This document shows, piece after piece, positions 59,685 through 64,000 of a stretch of 64,000 bases of DNA. Position 1 is the stretch's first letter. The number at the start of each line of letters is the position of its first letter. The stretch comes from Nocardioides ganghwensis (GTDB lineage Bacteria; Actinomycetota; Actinomycetes; Propionibacteriales; Nocardioidaceae). Both the position numbers and the translations under genes were made by a program. The notes beneath the pieces are model-generated. The model did no database searches and was not told the DNA's origin. It saw nothing but the letters and a program-made list of their open reading frames with translations. The stretch spans positions 1 through 64,000 of the forward strand of contig NZ_JACXYX010000015.1 of assembly GCF_014779655.1 (NCBI RefSeq). Reading direction: 5' to 3'.

Positions 59685-59978
59685 GTGGACATCTACGCCT
59701 TCCAGAGCACCCTGATGCTGGTCGTGCTCGTCGCGCTGCTCGCGATCAAGGGATTCGCGTTCATCAACTCGCTGACCTACTCCGCCGAGGCCTACGAGGC
59801 CGCCGGCAAGCTGACCAAGCAGGCGTGGGTCGCGATCACCGGTCTCGGCTTCGCCGCGCAGCTGCTGCTGATCGGCTCGTCCCCGCTGGGGCTCATCCAC
59901 CTGGTGTTCACGATCGCCTCGCTCGTCTACATCGCGGACGTACGCCCCGCGCTCGCCGAGGTGACCTCGCACCGCTGA
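59685..59978 (+). CDS. DUF2516 small membrane protein
   Basis: 97 residues from GTG at 59685. Three membrane helices (LMLVVLVALLAIKGFAFINS, then ITGLGFAAQLLLIGSSPLGL, then VFTIASLVYIADVRP) as in actinobacterial DUF2516 proteins. The final codons and stop lie inside the 57-bp repeat that follows. Confidence 0.75.
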   Translation: MDIYAFQSTLMLVVLVALLAIKGFAFINSLTYSAEAYEAAGKLTKQAWVAITGLGFAAQLLLIGSSPLGLIHLVFTIASLVYIADVRPALAEVTSHR

Positions 59979-60141
59979 GGTCCTCGGTTTCGACACGGGC
60001 TCGTTCCTCGCCCTGCTCAACCAGCGGCGCGGCCCCACCGCTGAGGTCCTCGGTTTCGACACGGGCTCGTTCCTCGCCCTGCTCAACCAGCGGCCCACCG
60101 CTGGTTGAGCAGCGAGCGCAGCGAGCGTGTCGAAACCGAGG
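59971..60141. repeat. Two 57-bp direct repeats plus one inverted copy
   Basis: Identical 57-mers at 59971-60027 and 60037-60093 (beginning ACCGCTGAGGTCCTCGG and ending CTCAACCAGCGG) are followed by an inverted family copy at 60098-60141 (CCGCTGGTTGAGC ... TCGAAACCGAGGT). The inverted copy can fold on the second direct copy, forming a large hairpin between the convergent DUF2516 and rmlCD genes. The first copy includes the DUF2516 stop codon. Confidence 0.9.

Positions 60142-64000
<3,859 letters not shown>

Overview
The window reads as chromosomal DNA of a high-GC actinobacterium. Mycothiol synthase (MshD), a GlnR-type nitrogen regulator, an XRE-regulator/HbhA-like gene pair, a DUF4395-rhodanese-SseC cluster and many GTG starts all point to Actinomycetia. 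The overall style fits Nocardioidaceae (Nocardioides-like). That placement is an inference from gene content; no marker gene was compared with a database.

Layout. 0-6.7 kb: array of short repeats, tRNA-Lys, secreted beta-helix protein with a decayed tail, a divergent GntR regulator/D-tartrate dehydratase pair, a secreted repeat protein and a CspA cold-shock gene. 6.7-18.1 kb: phosphate island with a MutT1-like phosphatase, pstSCAB, a PiT transporter with its DUF47 partner, and polyphosphate kinase; PHO-box-like 11-bp repeats precede pstS and ppk and a weaker one precedes the DUF47 gene. 18.1-25.5 kb: DsrE-like, nitrobindin-like, Fur-family and YgfZ genes, then mshD-glnR, a MoaD/ThiS protein, a large secreted repeat protein and a membrane thioredoxin. 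25.5-27.5 kb: sulfur cluster headed by a Cys-containing leader peptide and possible attenuator (DUF4395, rhodanese, SseC/DUF1416). 27.6-31 kb: PAS histidine kinase, then a tiny exported peptide (predicted mature 12-mer ending WCC) convergent with an HTH+TPR regulator. 31-45.3 kb: surface-glycan locus with a BY-kinase/Wzz co-polymerase, DUF4012 protein, a four-enzyme set resembling UDP-di-N-acetylbacillosamine synthesis (PglF/E/C/D-like), three glycosyltransferases, Wzy polymerase and Wzx flippase, largely joined by 4-bp start/stop overlaps. 45.4-57.8 kb: cysND, GH16 lipoprotein, Dtd, BKACE enzyme, a second sulfate-activation operon (CysC fusion, LMW phosphatase, TauE), asparaginase and VanZ. 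57.9-64 kb: XRE/HbhA pair, small membrane proteins, dTDP-rhamnose genes (rmlB, fused rmlCD) and a second DUF4012 protein cut by the window edge.

Two dispersed repeat families stand out. One is a 43-44 bp imperfect palindrome present seven times between genes, mostly in close pairs. The other is a GC-rich family (CTCGCTGCTCAACCAGCGG core) found between genes and, once, inside the cysC-type coding sequence.

The strongest candidate for an undescribed system is at 29.2-31.0 kb. A Sec-exported mini-peptide gene faces an XRE+TPR regulator of RRNPP-like architecture, and the two promoters share the 11-mer GGGACTTTGCC in the same orientation relative to each gene. This looks like an actinobacterial peptide-pheromone/receptor module.
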